Translations under genes and position numbers: made by a program
Shown: positions 1-8,748 of the stretch, piece by piece
Position numbering within the stretch: the stretch's first letter is position 1
Layout: each line of letters begins with the position of its first letter
Notes under the pieces: generated by a model
Databases searched by the model: none
Told to the model about the DNA's origin: nothing
Seen by the model: the letters and a program-made list of their open reading frames with translations, nothing else
NCBI RefSeq assembly: GCF_023546765.1
Contig: NZ_CP097484.1
Coordinates: 5,700,001-5,764,000, forward strand
Direction: 5' to 3'
DNA: 64,000 nucleotides
Origin: Methylobacterium tardum
Lineage (GTDB): Bacteria; Pseudomonadota; Alphaproteobacteria; Rhizobiales; Beijerinckiaceae

Positions 1-1
1 G

Positions 2-523
2 GGTCGTGCGCCGGAGCCGGCGGCGGCTGTGCTCGACAGCCGGACTTTGCGCTCCTCGCCCGAGAGCGGCGCGCGGGCCGGCTACCATGGGGCCAAGCGC
101 AAGAAGGGCTCGAAGCTGCACATGGCGGTGGACACCCTCGGCCATCTCCTGGCGCTGCACGTCACGCCCGCCGATGCCGATGATCGGGCCCAGATGGGCC
201 GGCTCGCCAAGGCCGTGCAGGTGGCGACCGGTGAGAGCGTCGAGGTCGCCTTTGTCGATCAGGGCTACACCGGTGAGAAGCCGGCCACGGCAGCCCGCGA
301 GCATGGCATCGCACTGGAGGTGGTGAAGCTGCCCGAGGCCAAGCGCGGCTTCGTGCTGCTCCCACGCCGTTGGGTCGTGGAGCGCTCCTTTGCCTGGGCC
401 ACCCGCTTCCGCAGGCTCGTCAAAGATTACGAGCGCTATGCCAGCGCCCTGGCAGACCTGCACCTCGTCGCCTTCGTCTGCCTCATGCTCAGACAAGCAG
501 CTCAACTCGCCACAGGTTCATAA
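2..523 (+). pseudogene. IS5-family transposase, C-terminal part (cut by window edge)
   Basis: The frame is open from the first bases and ends at a stop codon at 523, so the start lies outside the window. The visible part reads as the second half of a DDE transposase of the IS5/IS427 type. It has a glycine/lysine-rich [14 protein letters not shown] segment, then an aspartate in AFVDQGYTG, then the terminal WVVERSFAW block that carries the catalytic glutamate. These are family hallmarks. IS427-type elements often split the transposase into two overlapping frames, so this may be the downstream frame of such a pair. The element's right end follows directly, which suggests an intact 3' half. Whether the element is functional cannot be judged from here. 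Confidence 0.8.
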
Positions 524-530
524 CAGCCTC
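500..530. repeat. Right terminal inverted repeat of the IS5-family element
   Basis: Read inward on the minus strand, the end begins GAGGCTGTTATGAACC, a typical IS427-like terminus. It lies just downstream of the transposase stop and abuts the tetranucleotide CTAG at about 529-532. The second IS5 copy near 47.96 kb also abuts CTAG. The left end is outside the window, so the exact boundary and target duplication cannot be confirmed. Confidence 0.6.
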
Positions 531-562
531 TAGGAAGCCTCTTCCATGAGACGGGGAAGGAG

Positions 563-769
563 TCAGCCTATAAGGGCATAGTAGAAATGCCAGAGCGGCG
601 AGGTTCGGATCTCGACAGTGCGCAGGCATTTCAGATCCGGCGCTGAGGATCCGTTTTCGCCGTGGCACATGCCGATCACCAATGCGTACCGCTGGTACTC
701 GACCTCAGTCAGGCGGTACGCAAGGAATACGCTCGTCGCTGCCAGGACGACGATAGCCGCGTTCCTCAC
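563..769 (-). CDS. Small single-pass membrane or exported protein, unknown function
   Basis: This 68-residue frame starts with GTG at 769. Residues 2-19 form a hydrophobic helix (AAIVVLAATSVFLAYRL) that could be a membrane anchor or an uncleaved signal. The rest is polar and has two cysteines (GMCHGE and LKCLRT) that could pair outside the cytoplasm. I do not recognise a named family. The composition is protein-like and resembles short hypothetical proteins common in Methylobacterium. The upstream sequence shows no strong ribosome binding site, so the start is uncertain. Its neighbours are an IS end and a decayed gene, so no role can be read from context. Confidence 0.5.
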   Translation of the reverse strand: MRNAAIVVLAATSVFLAYRLTEVEYQRYALVIGMCHGENGSSAPDLKCLRTVEIRTSPLWHFYYALIG

Positions 770-840
770 TTCAGATAGCCCCTCGCCTTCAGGTGTTCGG
801 TGAGGAGCTTCACGGGCAGCCTCCTGGCAGGCAGCTGTAG

Positions 841-1280
841 GGACCGGCTAAGCCACCATCAGAGTGCCCACAATCGCTGGTCGGATCAACGCCAGCGGAG
901 TGGCGGCTACGGCGCGGCCGTGAGTGTGCGAGCCGGGCCAGCCGTGATGGTATTGCCGCCCGGCAAACCTATGAAATAGACCACGTCGATACGCTGCAGT
1001 ACCTCACCGTCATGGCCACCGAACGCCTGACGCTCGCAATCTACGCAAGGCTGGCACGATCACCAGCTCCGAGATCGTCGCAGCGGTCGATGCATACGTC
1101 CACGATCCTGCTGCAGGACCGTATCGCTTTGCTAGCGGTCACCGCCTCGACATAGCGGCAGCTGTCGCCATGTCGAAGGAGTTCGCCAGGATGGTGGCGC
1201 GGCCAGGGCCGAAGGAGAAGGTGTTCCGAACCGCGGTAACTACTGCCGCCATGTCCGCTCGTCTGAGCCCACCCTATTGA
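841..1280 (+). pseudogene. Probable frameshifted gene of unknown function, coupled to the next gene
   Basis: Two protein-like reading frames run in series. The first is open from 841 and reads ARQTYEIDHVDTLQYLTVM and on to about 1050. The second continues as KAGTITSSEIVAAVDAYVHD and ends at a TGA at 1278-1280. The second frame has no plausible start codon at its upstream end, so one gene broken by a single-base indel near 1045-1055 is the simplest reading. The final TGA overlaps the ATG of the next gene in a TGATG arrangement, which is typical of translational coupling and argues that the frame is real. No family is recognised. Confidence 0.35.
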
Positions 1281-1540
1281 TGGCAGTCTTGGATGCGGGA
1301 ACGTGCGAAGTGAGAATCGAGGGCAAGTGGCGTCTTGTCAGCCTCGGCGAGGCCGTGAGGCGCTATGGGGATGCCGTGAAGCGCTGCCCGGCGTGCCATG
1401 GACGCGTGCCGATCAACGGCGCCTACTGCGGGCCCGGCTTTGGCAAGAGGATGACGCACCGGAGGGCACATAGTGGTCGCCCCCTCAAATCGTCGCTCGC
1501 CGTCTTGTCAGCCCCGCCGCCCGATCTGCTCACGGGCTGA
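1280..1540 (+). CDS. Small zinc-ribbon-like hypothetical protein
   Basis: An 86-residue protein starts at the ATG overlapping the previous stop (TGATG). Residues 37-40 are CPAC, followed by HGR, and a later segment reads RMTHRRAHSG. This CxxC plus His-rich arrangement is seen in short conserved Methylobacterium proteins that look like half zinc-ribbons. The last 20 or so residues are low-complexity and could have diverged. A role in nucleic-acid binding would be a guess. The coupling to the upstream frame suggests a two-gene unit whose first member is broken. Confidence 0.5.
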   Translation: MAVLDAGTCEVRIEGKWRLVSLGEAVRRYGDAVKRCPACHGRVPINGAYCGPGFGKRMTHRRAHSGRPLKSSLAVLSAPPPDLLTG

Positions 1541-1912
1541 CGGGGCTTGGTGCCGTTCTCACGGCGAGGGCCAGATGCGCGACGCGGCCAGAGACACAGA
1601 ACGATGGAGGGCGGTGAGCCAAGCTACAACGGCGTTGGCTCACGGTCGGCTCGCGATGGGCCACCATGGGGCGACCTCTGGGTCAGCTGCGATGCTCCAC
1701 AACTGATAGAATGCAGCGAAGCTAAGCGCACAAATCCATAGACATCTACCGCGGAATTTCCCGATAGAAACTCTTTTGCTGACTGTAAGCAGCGTGTGAA
1801 GCCGCACATCCAGTATGCCGCCATACACGATCTGGCGGATCTCTCGTCCAGGGCACGGGTTGGCGAACGCACCAGCGGCTTTCTGGCGCATTCATCTCGA
1901 TAGGAACTCAAC
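1541..1912. other. Non-coding gap
   Basis: I see no convincing gene here on either strand. The open frames present lack a plausible start site and protein-like composition. The last 20 bases contain an AGGAA-type ribosome binding site for the next gene. Confidence 0.5.
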
Positions 1913-2203
1913 GTGAATAGACTTGTACTCGCCGTAGCCGCCTTTGCGGCCGTGGCGTCTCCTGCCTTTGCGCAAGTCGTCGAAACCCCGACCAGCACCC
2001 AGGTGATCGTGCCGCCCAATGCACCGGGCGTGATCACGCGTAAGCCCGGTTCGACCGGAGATGAGGGCGCATTCACCTATTCGCCGTCCGGTCGGGCAGC
2101 CGACGGCATCGAGACGGACTCGGCCGCAGCCGGCAATGAGGATCAGCCCTCGCGCGTCGGCTCTACGGGCAGCGGCGGAGCCGGTGGCAATGGTGGCGGC
2201 TAG
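1913..2203 (+). CDS. Small secreted glycine/serine-rich protein
   Basis: A 96-residue protein starts with GTG at 1913, and AGGAA sits seven bases upstream. Residues 1-20 form a clear Sec signal peptide with AlaXAla cleavage (MNRLVLAVAAFAAVASPAFA). The mature part is short, polar and ends in a glycine/serine tail (GSGGAGGNGGG). It has no cysteine and no recognisable domain. Such proteins are usually periplasmic or extracellular and of unknown role. The overall form strongly supports a real exported product. Confidence 0.65.
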   Translation: MNRLVLAVAAFAAVASPAFAQVVETPTSTQVIVPPNAPGVITRKPGSTGDEGAFTYSPSGRAADGIETDSAAAGNEDQPSRVGSTGSGGAGGNGGG

Positions 2204-2259
2204 AGAAAACGCGTTGACCGCTGACACCGAACACCACCGATAAAGGAGAAGACTCAGCC

Positions 2260-2282
2260 GAAAGGCCGGGCTTTCCCCTTTT
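2260..2282 (+). terminator. Weak hairpin with T-rich tail after the secreted protein gene
   Basis: GAAAG and CTTTC flank a six-base GCCGGG core and are followed by CCCTTTT. The short stem and T run sit 57 bases after the stop at 2203, as expected of an intrinsic terminator. The stem is imperfect. Confidence 0.35.
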
Positions 2283-2481
2283 CAGATGATGCGAGAGCCG
2301 GCGAGCCGAGACGATGTGGCTCCCCGGCGAGCACGCTCAAGCCCCGCGTGATGGCCAAAGAGATCCCCAGCGTCGGCAACCTGCGCCGCAAGCCCGAGAT
2401 GACGAACGAGGAGATTGAGGCGGCGATGCGTAGCTGACTTATGGTTGAAACCCGGCGCAGGCTCGCGCTGTTGGACGCCCT

Positions 2482-2862
2482 ATGTCGGCCGATTGCACCA
2501 CCTCCATACCCGTCGTGCTGGTTGTCGAGGACGGGGGCTTGGTCCGCATGATGGCCGTCGACATGCTGGAGGATGCCGGCTTTGAGGTAGTCGAGGCCGC
2601 GACCGCCGATGCCGCGCTGACCATCCTTGAGACCGATCCAGCCATCGCTGTCTTGTTCACCGACATCGACATGCCAGGCTCGATGTCGGGTTTGGATCTG
2701 GCCGACCGCGTCGCCGAGCGCTGGCCGCACATCCGCCTGGTGGTTACCTCCGGGCGTTTCAGGTTGACCAACCAGGAGGTGCCGGACTCGGGCTGGTTCG
2801 TGCCGAAGCGGTACCATGCAGACCAGGTGCTACACGCTGTCGAAAAAGCGGGCCGTGCCTGA
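2482..2862 (+). CDS. Single-domain response regulator (receiver)
   Basis: This 126-residue protein is a lone CheY-like receiver domain. The acidic pair lies in VLVVEDGG, the phosphoacceptor aspartate in LFTDIDMPG (about residue 60), the switch Thr/Ser in VVTSG, and the conserved lysine in FVPKRY. The pattern matches phosphotransfer receivers that act with PAS/HWE kinases in Methylobacterium. No output domain follows, so it would work by protein-protein interaction or as a phosphate sink. No kinase gene is adjacent here; the nearest is at 5.3 kb. It is preceded by about 280 bases without a supported gene. Confidence 0.85.
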   Translation: MSADCTTSIPVVLVVEDGGLVRMMAVDMLEDAGFEVVEAATADAALTILETDPAIAVLFTDIDMPGSMSGLDLADRVAERWPHIRLVVTSGRFRLTNQEVPDSGWFVPKRYHADQVLHAVEKAGRA

Positions 2863-2986
2863 TGGAGTCACGGACTGCAGGTCTCCATTAAAGGATCCAT
2901 GAACTGTCTGATCAGTTAAACCGTTGCGGGAGCAGCGACGTTGGACGACAAGCCGCCGTTATCATGGCTATTGGGTTCTTCTGACC

Positions 2987-3469
2987 ATGAGCCGACGACC
3001 TCCGATCCGTGCTCGCATCCTGACTGCTCTTACCGACGAGCCGATCAGCGCCCAGCAGATTGCGGAGCGGGCCGGCATCACGGCGCGACGGCGCGGAGAA
3101 GTTGTCAAACTGGCGTGCGACGTCTTGGAGGATGAAGGTCTGATCGAGCGAGTGGGTGGCCGACGCCATCCGAGGTGGCGCCGGCCGAACCGTTCGACAG
3201 CCGACATGTGCACGAACACGACTTCTCCGCCGTCGTCGGGCTGGACGGCGCCGAGCCTCGGCGACCGCTTGGTGCACGAGCTTGTCCAGGGTCTGGTGCA
3301 ATCAGCCATCGCCCGAGGGGTCGATCCAGCCACACGCCTTCGAGAATTTCGTACGCTGCAGCACGCCGCTGGCGCGATGTCACAGGACCCCACCATAGCT
3401 GAGACCGCCGAGCGGCTTGTCAGGGCAATCGATTTAGCCTTGCAGGAGCTGGCCTCGGTCAAGTCATAG
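2987..3469 (+). CDS. Winged-helix DNA-binding protein, possible regulator
   Basis: The frame is open from 2924, but I place the start at ATG 2987. From there the sequence begins MSRRPPIRARILTALTDEP and enters a winged helix-turn-helix at once, giving 160 residues. The segment EPISAQQIAERAGITARRRGEVVKLACDVLEDEGLIERVG is split by prediction into helix, turn, recognition helix and wing, much like MarR/ArsR-type domains. The C-terminal half is helical and may dimerise. I cannot name a family. It runs convergently with the decayed DUF6894 gene. Confidence 0.6.
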   Translation: MSRRPPIRARILTALTDEPISAQQIAERAGITARRRGEVVKLACDVLEDEGLIERVGGRRHPRWRRPNRSTADMCTNTTSPPSSGWTAPSLGDRLVHELVQGLVQSAIARGVDPATRLREFRTLQHAAGAMSQDPTIAETAERLVRAIDLALQELASVKS

Positions 3470-3472
3470 ACG

Positions 3473-3733
3473 TCAGGCGGCTGCCTTGTCCGCGGCAGTC
3501 CGGCCCGCACGCACTCGCTCAATGCTTGGCGCCATAGAAGCTCGGAACCGCACGGTACCCGCCTCGTCGCGGTGACCTGCCGCCAGTCGCGTGCCGGGTA
3601 GCGGGATTGCGCCATCTCAAGGCAGCGAGCGCATCGCCTCATCCTCGGCGCCGGCTAGATCCCGAAATTCTGCACCATCCTCGTCGATGACCGCAGATCT
3701 TCCGTCGTCCGTATCGATGTAGAAGCGGGGCAT
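3473..3733 (-). pseudogene. DUF6894-family protein broken by two frameshifts
   Basis: The start at 3733 reads MPRFYIDTDDGRSAVIDEDG, the conserved opening of DUF6894 proteins, which are about 75-85 residues long. This frame stops after SLP at 3617. The homology continues in a second frame as EMAQSRYPARDWRQVT and then in a third frame as DEAGTVRFRASMAPSIERVR, ending at a stop at 3473. One extra base near 3620 and one missing base near 3570 would restore a full-length protein. Function is unknown. Alphaproteobacterial genomes often hold many DUF6894 paralogues, so loss of one copy would be tolerated. Confidence 0.65.
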
Positions 3734-3843
3734 CTGCGTCTCCGGAAGCCGTGCGAGCGTCCCCCGCGACAACTGGCCCCTGCCACAGTTAACCGCCTCT
3801 TGACGATGAGGCAGAGCGCAAGGCCCGATCATCCACCCCGGGT

Positions 3844-4089
3844 TCAGGCTGCATGCCCCAGCCGCCGCTCGATCCAGCTCTGCGCCACATCGAGGTTGGC
3901 GAACGTAGGTGGGTCCGGATCATCGACGGGTCCGAACCCCGCTTCCAGGAACCACATGCCAGCAGTCTCGTCGTGATCGTCCGAGAGCTGCACCAGCACC
4001 GCAACCAGGAAGCCGTCATCGAACACCAACTGGCTATTCCGGTCGGCGCTTCCCGTCGCAACTTGGACCGGCTGTAGGCGAAGGCTCAT
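3844..4089 (-). CDS. Conserved small hypothetical protein
   Basis: This 81-residue acidic protein has a compact soluble composition, including LVFDDGFLVAVLVQL and a C-terminal helix (LDVAQSWIERRLG). It has no signal or membrane segment. Its start codon overlaps the stop of the Crp/Fnr gene upstream in an ATGA arrangement, so the two are very likely one operon and translationally coupled. I recognise it only as a type of small protein conserved in Methylobacterium. A role linked to the Crp/Fnr regulator is inferred from context. Confidence 0.7.
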   Translation of the reverse strand: MSLRLQPVQVATGSADRNSQLVFDDGFLVAVLVQLSDDHDETAGMWFLEAGFGPVDDPDPPTFANLDVAQSWIERRLGHAA

Positions 4090-4829
4090 GCTGCGGCTTG
4101 TTCCCCCAAGTGTAGGTACCCTGGCTTGAACTCCGCTAGCTGCTTGAGGCGCGGTAGGTCCAGGATTGTTAGGTGCCCGTGCCCCAGTTCAATCAGCCCT
4201 TTTTCGCTCAGTTCCCAGAGGGCACGGTTCACGTGCACGCTGGTCTGGCCTGTGGTGTCGGCGAGGTCCTGCCGGGTAAGTGGCAGCTCGAAGCGGCTCT
4301 CATCAGCTAGGCCGACCGCCTGCAGGCGCAGGTGCACTTCGCAGAACAGGTGCGCCAGCCGTTCCACCGCCGAGCGACGGCCGACGTTGAGCAGCCACTC
4401 GCGCAGGGTCGCCTCGTCCACCAGCGCGGACTTCCGCAGCGCCGAGGCGATAGCCGGACGCTCCAACAGCTCTCGAGCGGTCCCTGGCGCGATCTGCACC
4501 ACCTTGCAGTCGGACAGGGTGCGGATCGAGTGATCCATGGCTTTCAGCAGCGACACATCGGGATCACCCGCGTCGCCCGGCACGAGGTACGCCATGATCT
4601 GGCGCGTACCGTTGTCCCGCAGCTTGTAGCGGCAGGCGAACCCCTCCAGGATCAGGAACAAGCCGGCAGGCGGATCACCTTCCCGGATCAGGTCCGTTCC
4701 GGCCGACACCTCCTGCGCGTTCTGACTGGCCTGCAGCAGGAGTGTGCTGTCTGTCTCCGGAAGCGGCACGAAGCCCTCCAGCTTGCGCAGGAAGGGATTG
4801 CCCGTCGCATCTGACCAGCGCTCCGTCAT
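4086..4829 (-). CDS. Crp/Fnr-family transcriptional regulator
   Basis: The start at 4829 (MTERWSDATGNPF) gives 247 residues, the usual size. Residues about 20-140 form a cyclic-nucleotide-binding fold (GTDLIREGDPPAGLFLILEG). The C-terminal third is a Crp-type helix-turn-helix (LTRQDLADTTGQTSVHVNRA, then LWELSEKGLIEL). The N-terminal cysteine cluster of oxygen-sensing Fnr is absent, which places it among the many FixK/Crp-like regulators without an iron-sulfur cluster. A longer open frame extends to 4868 but adds a basic tail that is unlikely to be native. It is co-transcribed with the small gene at 3844. Confidence 0.9.
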   Translation of the reverse strand: MTERWSDATGNPFLRKLEGFVPLPETDSTLLLQASQNAQEVSAGTDLIREGDPPAGLFLILEGFACRYKLRDNGTRQIMAYLVPGDAGDPDVSLLKAMDHSIRTLSDCKVVQIAPGTARELLERPAIASALRKSALVDEATLREWLLNVGRRSAVERLAHLFCEVHLRLQAVGLADESRFELPLTRQDLADTTGQTSVHVNRALWELSEKGLIELGHGHLTILDLPRLKQLAEFKPGYLHLGEQAAA

Positions 4830-5091
4830 AGTTTCTCTTGCGCCTATCCCCCGAGCCGGTCGGCTCATCGCGTCGGTTAAGTTTTGGCAAGGGCCTCAAC
4901 TAACCACAACAAGATCGCGCGCAAGCCGCGCGGGTTCCTTTGTATGAAAGCCAACATTCGATGGCATGTCGCCGTAGGAATGCTCGTCAGCGCGCCGCAT
5001 CGCAGCCGGCCGGCTCCTCCGCACTGCCAGCTTGAGATCCTGATCTCCTGTGAGCGCAGTCGAAAAGCTGTGCGACCGCGACCTGGCGGGT

Positions 5092-5279
5092 TCAGGTCTT
5101 GTCGGGCTCGCGTGTGGGAGCCGCGGTGCCGACGGAACCGTCGCCGAGTGGCGTGCCGTTCTCGAGCGGCAGTCCGGCCGGAACGATCGGGGCCGCCGGC
5201 TCTGGAAGCGTGTGCACGCTGTCGAGTCGTGCGCGAACTTCCCGGATCAGTTGATCGGCTTCCGTGCTTCGTCATGCCT
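5092..5279 (-). other. Open frame of protein-like composition without a clear start
   Basis: Between the Crp/Fnr gene and the kinase gene, one minus-strand frame reads STEADQLIREVRARLDSV, then LPEPAAPIVPAGLPLENG, and ends at a TGA at 5092. It lacks an upstream start in frame. A nearby ATG (MTKHGS) lies in another frame, so a frameshifted small gene is possible. No family is recognised, and the rest of 4830-5313 shows no other supported gene. Confidence 0.25.
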
Positions 5280-5313
5280 TGCCGGAGCGCAACGGCCCGC
5301 CCACTCTCACCGC

Positions 5314-7581
5314 ATGCCTGAGATTGCCACATCCGCATTCCCGCACTTCCTCGAAGGCGGCGGGCAGATGGGCGCGATGATGCGCGCGCACGACTGGTCG
5401 AGCTCATCCCTCGGCCCGCCCACGGAATGGCCGGCGTCCTTGTGCTCGACCGTGAGCCTGTTGCTCGGCTCGCGGTTCCCGATGTTCACCGCATTCGGGG
5501 CTGAGCTCGGCTTCCTCTACAACGACGCTTACGCCGAGATCCTCGGCGGCAAGCACCCCGCCGCGCTCGGTGCGCGGTTCCAAGACGTCTGGCGGGAGAT
5601 CTGGTCCGACATCGTGCCGCTGGTCGAAAAGGCACTGTCTGGCGAGCCGACATGGGTCGAGGACATGCCGCTGAGCATGAACCGGCATGGTCATGACGAG
5701 CTGACGTGGTTCACCTTCTCCTACTCGCCGGTGCGCAATGAGGATGGCACCGTTGCCGGCATGTTCTGCGCCTGCACCGAGACGACCGGGCGGCTGCGTG
5801 CCGAGGAGCGGCTGCGCGAGAGCGAGCAGCAACTCCGGCTGGCTACAGAGGCAGGCGAGATCGGCCTGTGGGATGTGGACGAGGTCAACGACACCCTGTT
5901 CTGGCAGCCCTGCGTCAAGGCGATGTTCGGGATCTCGCCCGACGTGCCGGTCTCGATGGCTGACTACTACGCCGGTCTGCATCCGGACGATCGCGAGGCG
6001 ACGAGTGCGGCTTACGCCGCCACCAAGGATCCTGCCAGCCCTGCCCTATACGACGTGGAGTACCGCACGATCGGCAGGGAAGACGGGCGCGTCCGCTGGG
6101 TCGCCGCGACGGGGCGGGGCCTATTTGCGGATGGGCGATGCGTGCGCGTGATCGGCACCGCCCGGGACATCACCGCGCGCAAACAGGCCGAAGCTGCGAG
6201 TTTCGAGCGAGATGCGCGGCTACAAGCCGTCTTCTCTCAAGCCGGTGCGGGGTTCGCGATGACCGACCTCGCCGGTGGCATCACCGAGGCGAACGACGCC
6301 TACTGCAAGATCGTCGGTCGAGCCCGTGGCGAACTGCTCGGCCTGACCATGCAGGACATCACGCATCCGGACGATCTGACACGTAACATCCCCTTGCTCC
6401 AGGCAGTGCGGCTCGAGGGGACCGGCTTCGATATCGAGAAGCGGTATCTGCGTCCCGACGGCGAGGTGGTCTGGGTGCGCAACAGCGTAACGCCCGTGCG
6501 CGCCGACGACGGCACGATCTCCGCCGTCCTGATCGTCAGCGTCGACATTACCGACCGGGTCCATGCGGACTCCGCCCTGCGCGAGAGCGAGGCCCGCCAG
6601 CGCGCGCTGATCGAGGGCGTTCCGCAACTCGTCTGGCGCGCCGTCGGCGTCGGGCACTGGACCTGGGCGAGCCCGCAGTGGACGGCATTCACAGGTCAGC
6701 CGGAGCCGGAGAGCCGTGGATTCGGGTGGCTGGAGCCGATGCACCCGGACGACCGTCCGCGTGCCTTGAGTGCCTGGTCTCAGGCTCCCCGAACCGGTTC
6801 CTTGGACGTCGAGTATCGCCTGCGCAACGCCGCCGAGGATCGCTACCGCTGGTTCCAGACCCGTGCCGTGCCTGTGCGGGATGCGAACGGCGCGATCTTG
6901 GAGTGGTTTGGCACCTCGACGGACATCGGCGACCTGCGCCGCCTGCAGGAGCAGCAGCAGGTGATGGTCGCCGAGCTCCAGCACCGGACCCGCAACCTGA
7001 TCGCCGTCGTCACCAGTATCGCGAAGGAGACCTTGGCGCAGACCGGTCCCGGACAAGCCTTCGTCGCACAATTCCAGGATCGTCTCGCGGCGCTGTCGCG
7101 GGTTCAGGGCCTTCTCTCCCGCTCGAACGAGACGCCGATCACGATCGAAGCGCTGGTGCGCATGGAACTCGACGCCCTCGGCGTGGGTGACCTGCACGCC
7201 ACTTTGCGCGGCCCTCCCGTGTCTCTTCGCCCCTCGATGGTGCAGACGCTGGCTCTGGCTATCCACGAGCTGGCGACGAACGCTCGCAAGCATGGCGCGC
7301 TCGCCACGCCGGGAGGATGTCTTACGGTGAACTGGTCGAAGCGCATCGAAGACGGGTCTGCGCGCCAGAGATGCTGGTTAGTGATGGACTGGCGCGAGAC
7401 CAGTGCTCAGCCGGCGCTTCAGGAGGCCGAACGCCCGGAGCACCGTGGCTACGGCCGGGAACTGATCGAAGATGCACTGCCGTTCGCGCTCGGCGCGCGC
7501 ACCCGGTTCGAACTGGATGCCGACGGCGTGCGTTGCCGGATCGAGTTGCCGCTCGACAAGCGCGGCAGCACGGAGACCTGA
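5314..7581 (+). CDS. Multi-PAS HWE-type sensor histidine kinase
   Basis: I choose ATG 5314 (MPEIATSAFPHF), giving 755 residues; upstream frame extensions are basic and not protein-like. Residues 1-165 form a PAS-like input module with AHDWSSSSLGPPTEWP and GMFCACTETTGR. The hybrid kinase at 44.9 kb carries a closely similar module. Three further PAS/PAC units follow at about 175-290, 300-415 and 425-545. The kinase core is of the HWE/HisKA_2 type, with the phosphorylated His at about residue 557 in AELQHRTRNL and an N box in HELATNARKHG. No membrane segment is visible, so it should be a cytoplasmic sensor. The receiver gene two bases downstream is the likely partner. Confidence 0.9.
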   Translation: MPEIATSAFPHFLEGGGQMGAMMRAHDWSSSSLGPPTEWPASLCSTVSLLLGSRFPMFTAFGAELGFLYNDAYAEILGGKHPAALGARFQDVWREIWSDIVPLVEKALSGEPTWVEDMPLSMNRHGHDELTWFTFSYSPVRNEDGTVAGMFCACTETTGRLRAEERLRESEQQLRLATEAGEIGLWDVDEVNDTLFWQPCVKAMFGISPDVPVSMADYYAGLHPDDREATSAAYAATKDPASPALYDVEYRTIGREDGRVRWVAATGRGLFADGRCVRVIGTARDITARKQAEAASFERDARLQAVFSQAGAGFAMTDLAGGITEANDAYCKIVGRARGELLGLTMQDITHPDDLTRNIPLLQAVRLEGTGFDIEKRYLRPDGEVVWVRNSVTPVRADDGTISAVLIVSVDITDRVHADSALRESEARQRALIEGVPQLVWRAVGVGHWTWASPQWTAFTGQPEPESRGFGWLEPMHPDDRPRALSAWSQAPRTGSLDVEYRLRNAAEDRYRWFQTRAVPVRDANGAILEWFGTSTDIGDLRRLQEQQQVMVAELQHRTRNLIAVVTSIAKETLAQTGPGQAFVAQFQDRLAALSRVQGLLSRSNETPITIEALVRMELDALGVGDLHATLRGPPVSLRPSMVQTLALAIHELATNARKHGALATPGGCLTVNWSKRIEDGSARQRCWLVMDWRETSAQPALQEAERPEHRGYGRELIEDALPFALGARTRFELDADGVRCRIELPLDKRGSTET

Positions 7582-7583
7582 TT

Positions 7584-7949
7584 GTGTCATCGTCCGCCGC
7601 TTCTCTCGCCGGTCGTGCAATCCTGCTCGTCGAGGACGACTACTTCATCGTGAAGGATCTGCGCCGCCAGTTCGAGCGTGACGGTGCGACCGTCATTGGC
7701 CCGGCCTCGAACGTTCCGGACGCGCTCGACCTGGTCCGACTGTCGCCCCGGATCGATGCCGCGGTGCTCGACATCAACCTTCAGGGCGAGATGGTGTTTC
7801 CGGTCGCCGACGCGCTCGCCGAACGTGGCGTGCCGTTCGTGTTTGCAACCGGTTACGATGCGGCCGTGATCCCGCCGCAGCATGGCGCGATCCGGCATTG
7901 CAGCAAGCCCGTCAATCCGAGCAGCCTCGCGGAGGTACTGTTTGGCTGA
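7584..7949 (+). CDS. Single-domain response regulator, partner of the upstream HWE kinase
   Basis: A GTG start at 7584 lies two bases after the kinase stop, so the genes form an operon. The 121-residue protein is a single receiver domain. It has acidic residues in LLVEDDYFIV, the phosphoacceptor Asp in AAVLDINLQG, a switch Thr in FVFATGYD and the conserved Lys in HCSKPV. This divergent receiver subtype commonly accompanies HWE kinases in Methylobacterium and Rhizobium. There is no DNA-binding domain, so the output partner is unknown. Confidence 0.9.
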   Translation: MSSSAASLAGRAILLVEDDYFIVKDLRRQFERDGATVIGPASNVPDALDLVRLSPRIDAAVLDINLQGEMVFPVADALAERGVPFVFATGYDAAVIPPQHGAIRHCSKPVNPSSLAEVLFG

Positions 7950-7969
7950 GGCGCTCGCACCCTCGCCTC

Positions 7970-8170
7970 ATCCCGGTCGCGGGTGCCGAGGCTAACCCGA
8001 AACTCGCGACCGGCTCGGCTTCCCTTCAGCGAGACGGGGGCCTCCTCGCCGAAGATCCCGGGCCCTGCAGTACCAAGCACCGCCGGCATGTTCGCGCGCA
8101 GCGCTTCCGGAATGGTGCGGCGGCAATAGAAGATGCCCGGACGCTGGACCAAGCCCACCATCTGCCTCAT
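7970..8170 (-). pseudogene. N-terminal fragment of a DUF6538-type tyrosine integrase
   Basis: The fragment opens MRQMVGLVQRPGIFYCRRTI and continues with FRVSLGTRDRDEARVR. This matches the N-terminal DUF6538 arm-binding region found on many alphaproteobacterial phage-type integrases. Homology ends after about 65 residues, and the rest of the frame runs antisense into the receiver gene. The catalytic domain with its Arg/His/Arg/Tyr set is absent. It is the dead remnant of an integrated element. Confidence 0.6.
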
Positions 8171-8748
8171 GGCTTCGTAGTACTCCTTCGTAGCAGGAGC
8201 GCGCTCAGAAGCCTACGGAGTCAAAAAGATACCCTTATCGCAGTGGCTTGAGGGTAGACTGACGGATGGGGGGATTCTCTGACGCACGCCTGAGCCCACT
8301 GCAAATAAAGGCTTTTGCTCGCTCCGCGTCGGGACTTCGTAGCGACGTTTCGGGGCACCCGTCAAACGCGGGGAAAGGGTTCGACGACGCGCGATCACCC
8401 GCTCTCAGGGCAAACAGGTACCATCGTACGATCCGGTAACCGGTAGTGCTGCCGGATTGCGAGGCCCTTAGCTCATGACAGCGCCAGAACTGAGCCAAAC
8501 TCGGCGCCGATAAGCGGACGTGCCGCTTTGCGCCCATCCCGGCCATTCAAGGCGTTCTTCTTCGACGCCGAAAGCGGACACCAGCTCCATCCCGCCGGTG
8601 CCGCCCAGCTCACAAAGCAGTATCGCTGTCCGTGGGAGCTGCAATCGAAGCTCGATCGAGCCATAGGCGCGATCGCGACCGGAACGGGCGCGGCGTCACC
8701 TCCGAAGGTTGCGATGTGGTTTCGGCATCGCAGATCGGGCGAGGCTGG
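8171..8748. other. Non-coding gap with a partial dispersed-repeat motif
   Basis: I see no supported gene. Positions 8514-8552 match the GCTTTGCGCCCATCCCGGCC block of the dispersed repeat family also present near 13.3, 17.35 and 37.5 kb. Confidence 0.5.

Noticed and set aside
2351..2437. A 28-codon frame (MAKEIPSVGNLRRKPEMTNE and on)
   Set aside because: Protein-like, but too short, without a ribosome binding site or known family. It might be the end of a decayed gene.
6220..7293. A 357-codon minus-strand frame opposite the first HWE kinase
   Set aside because: The plus strand encodes PAS and kinase motifs; the antisense frame has none.
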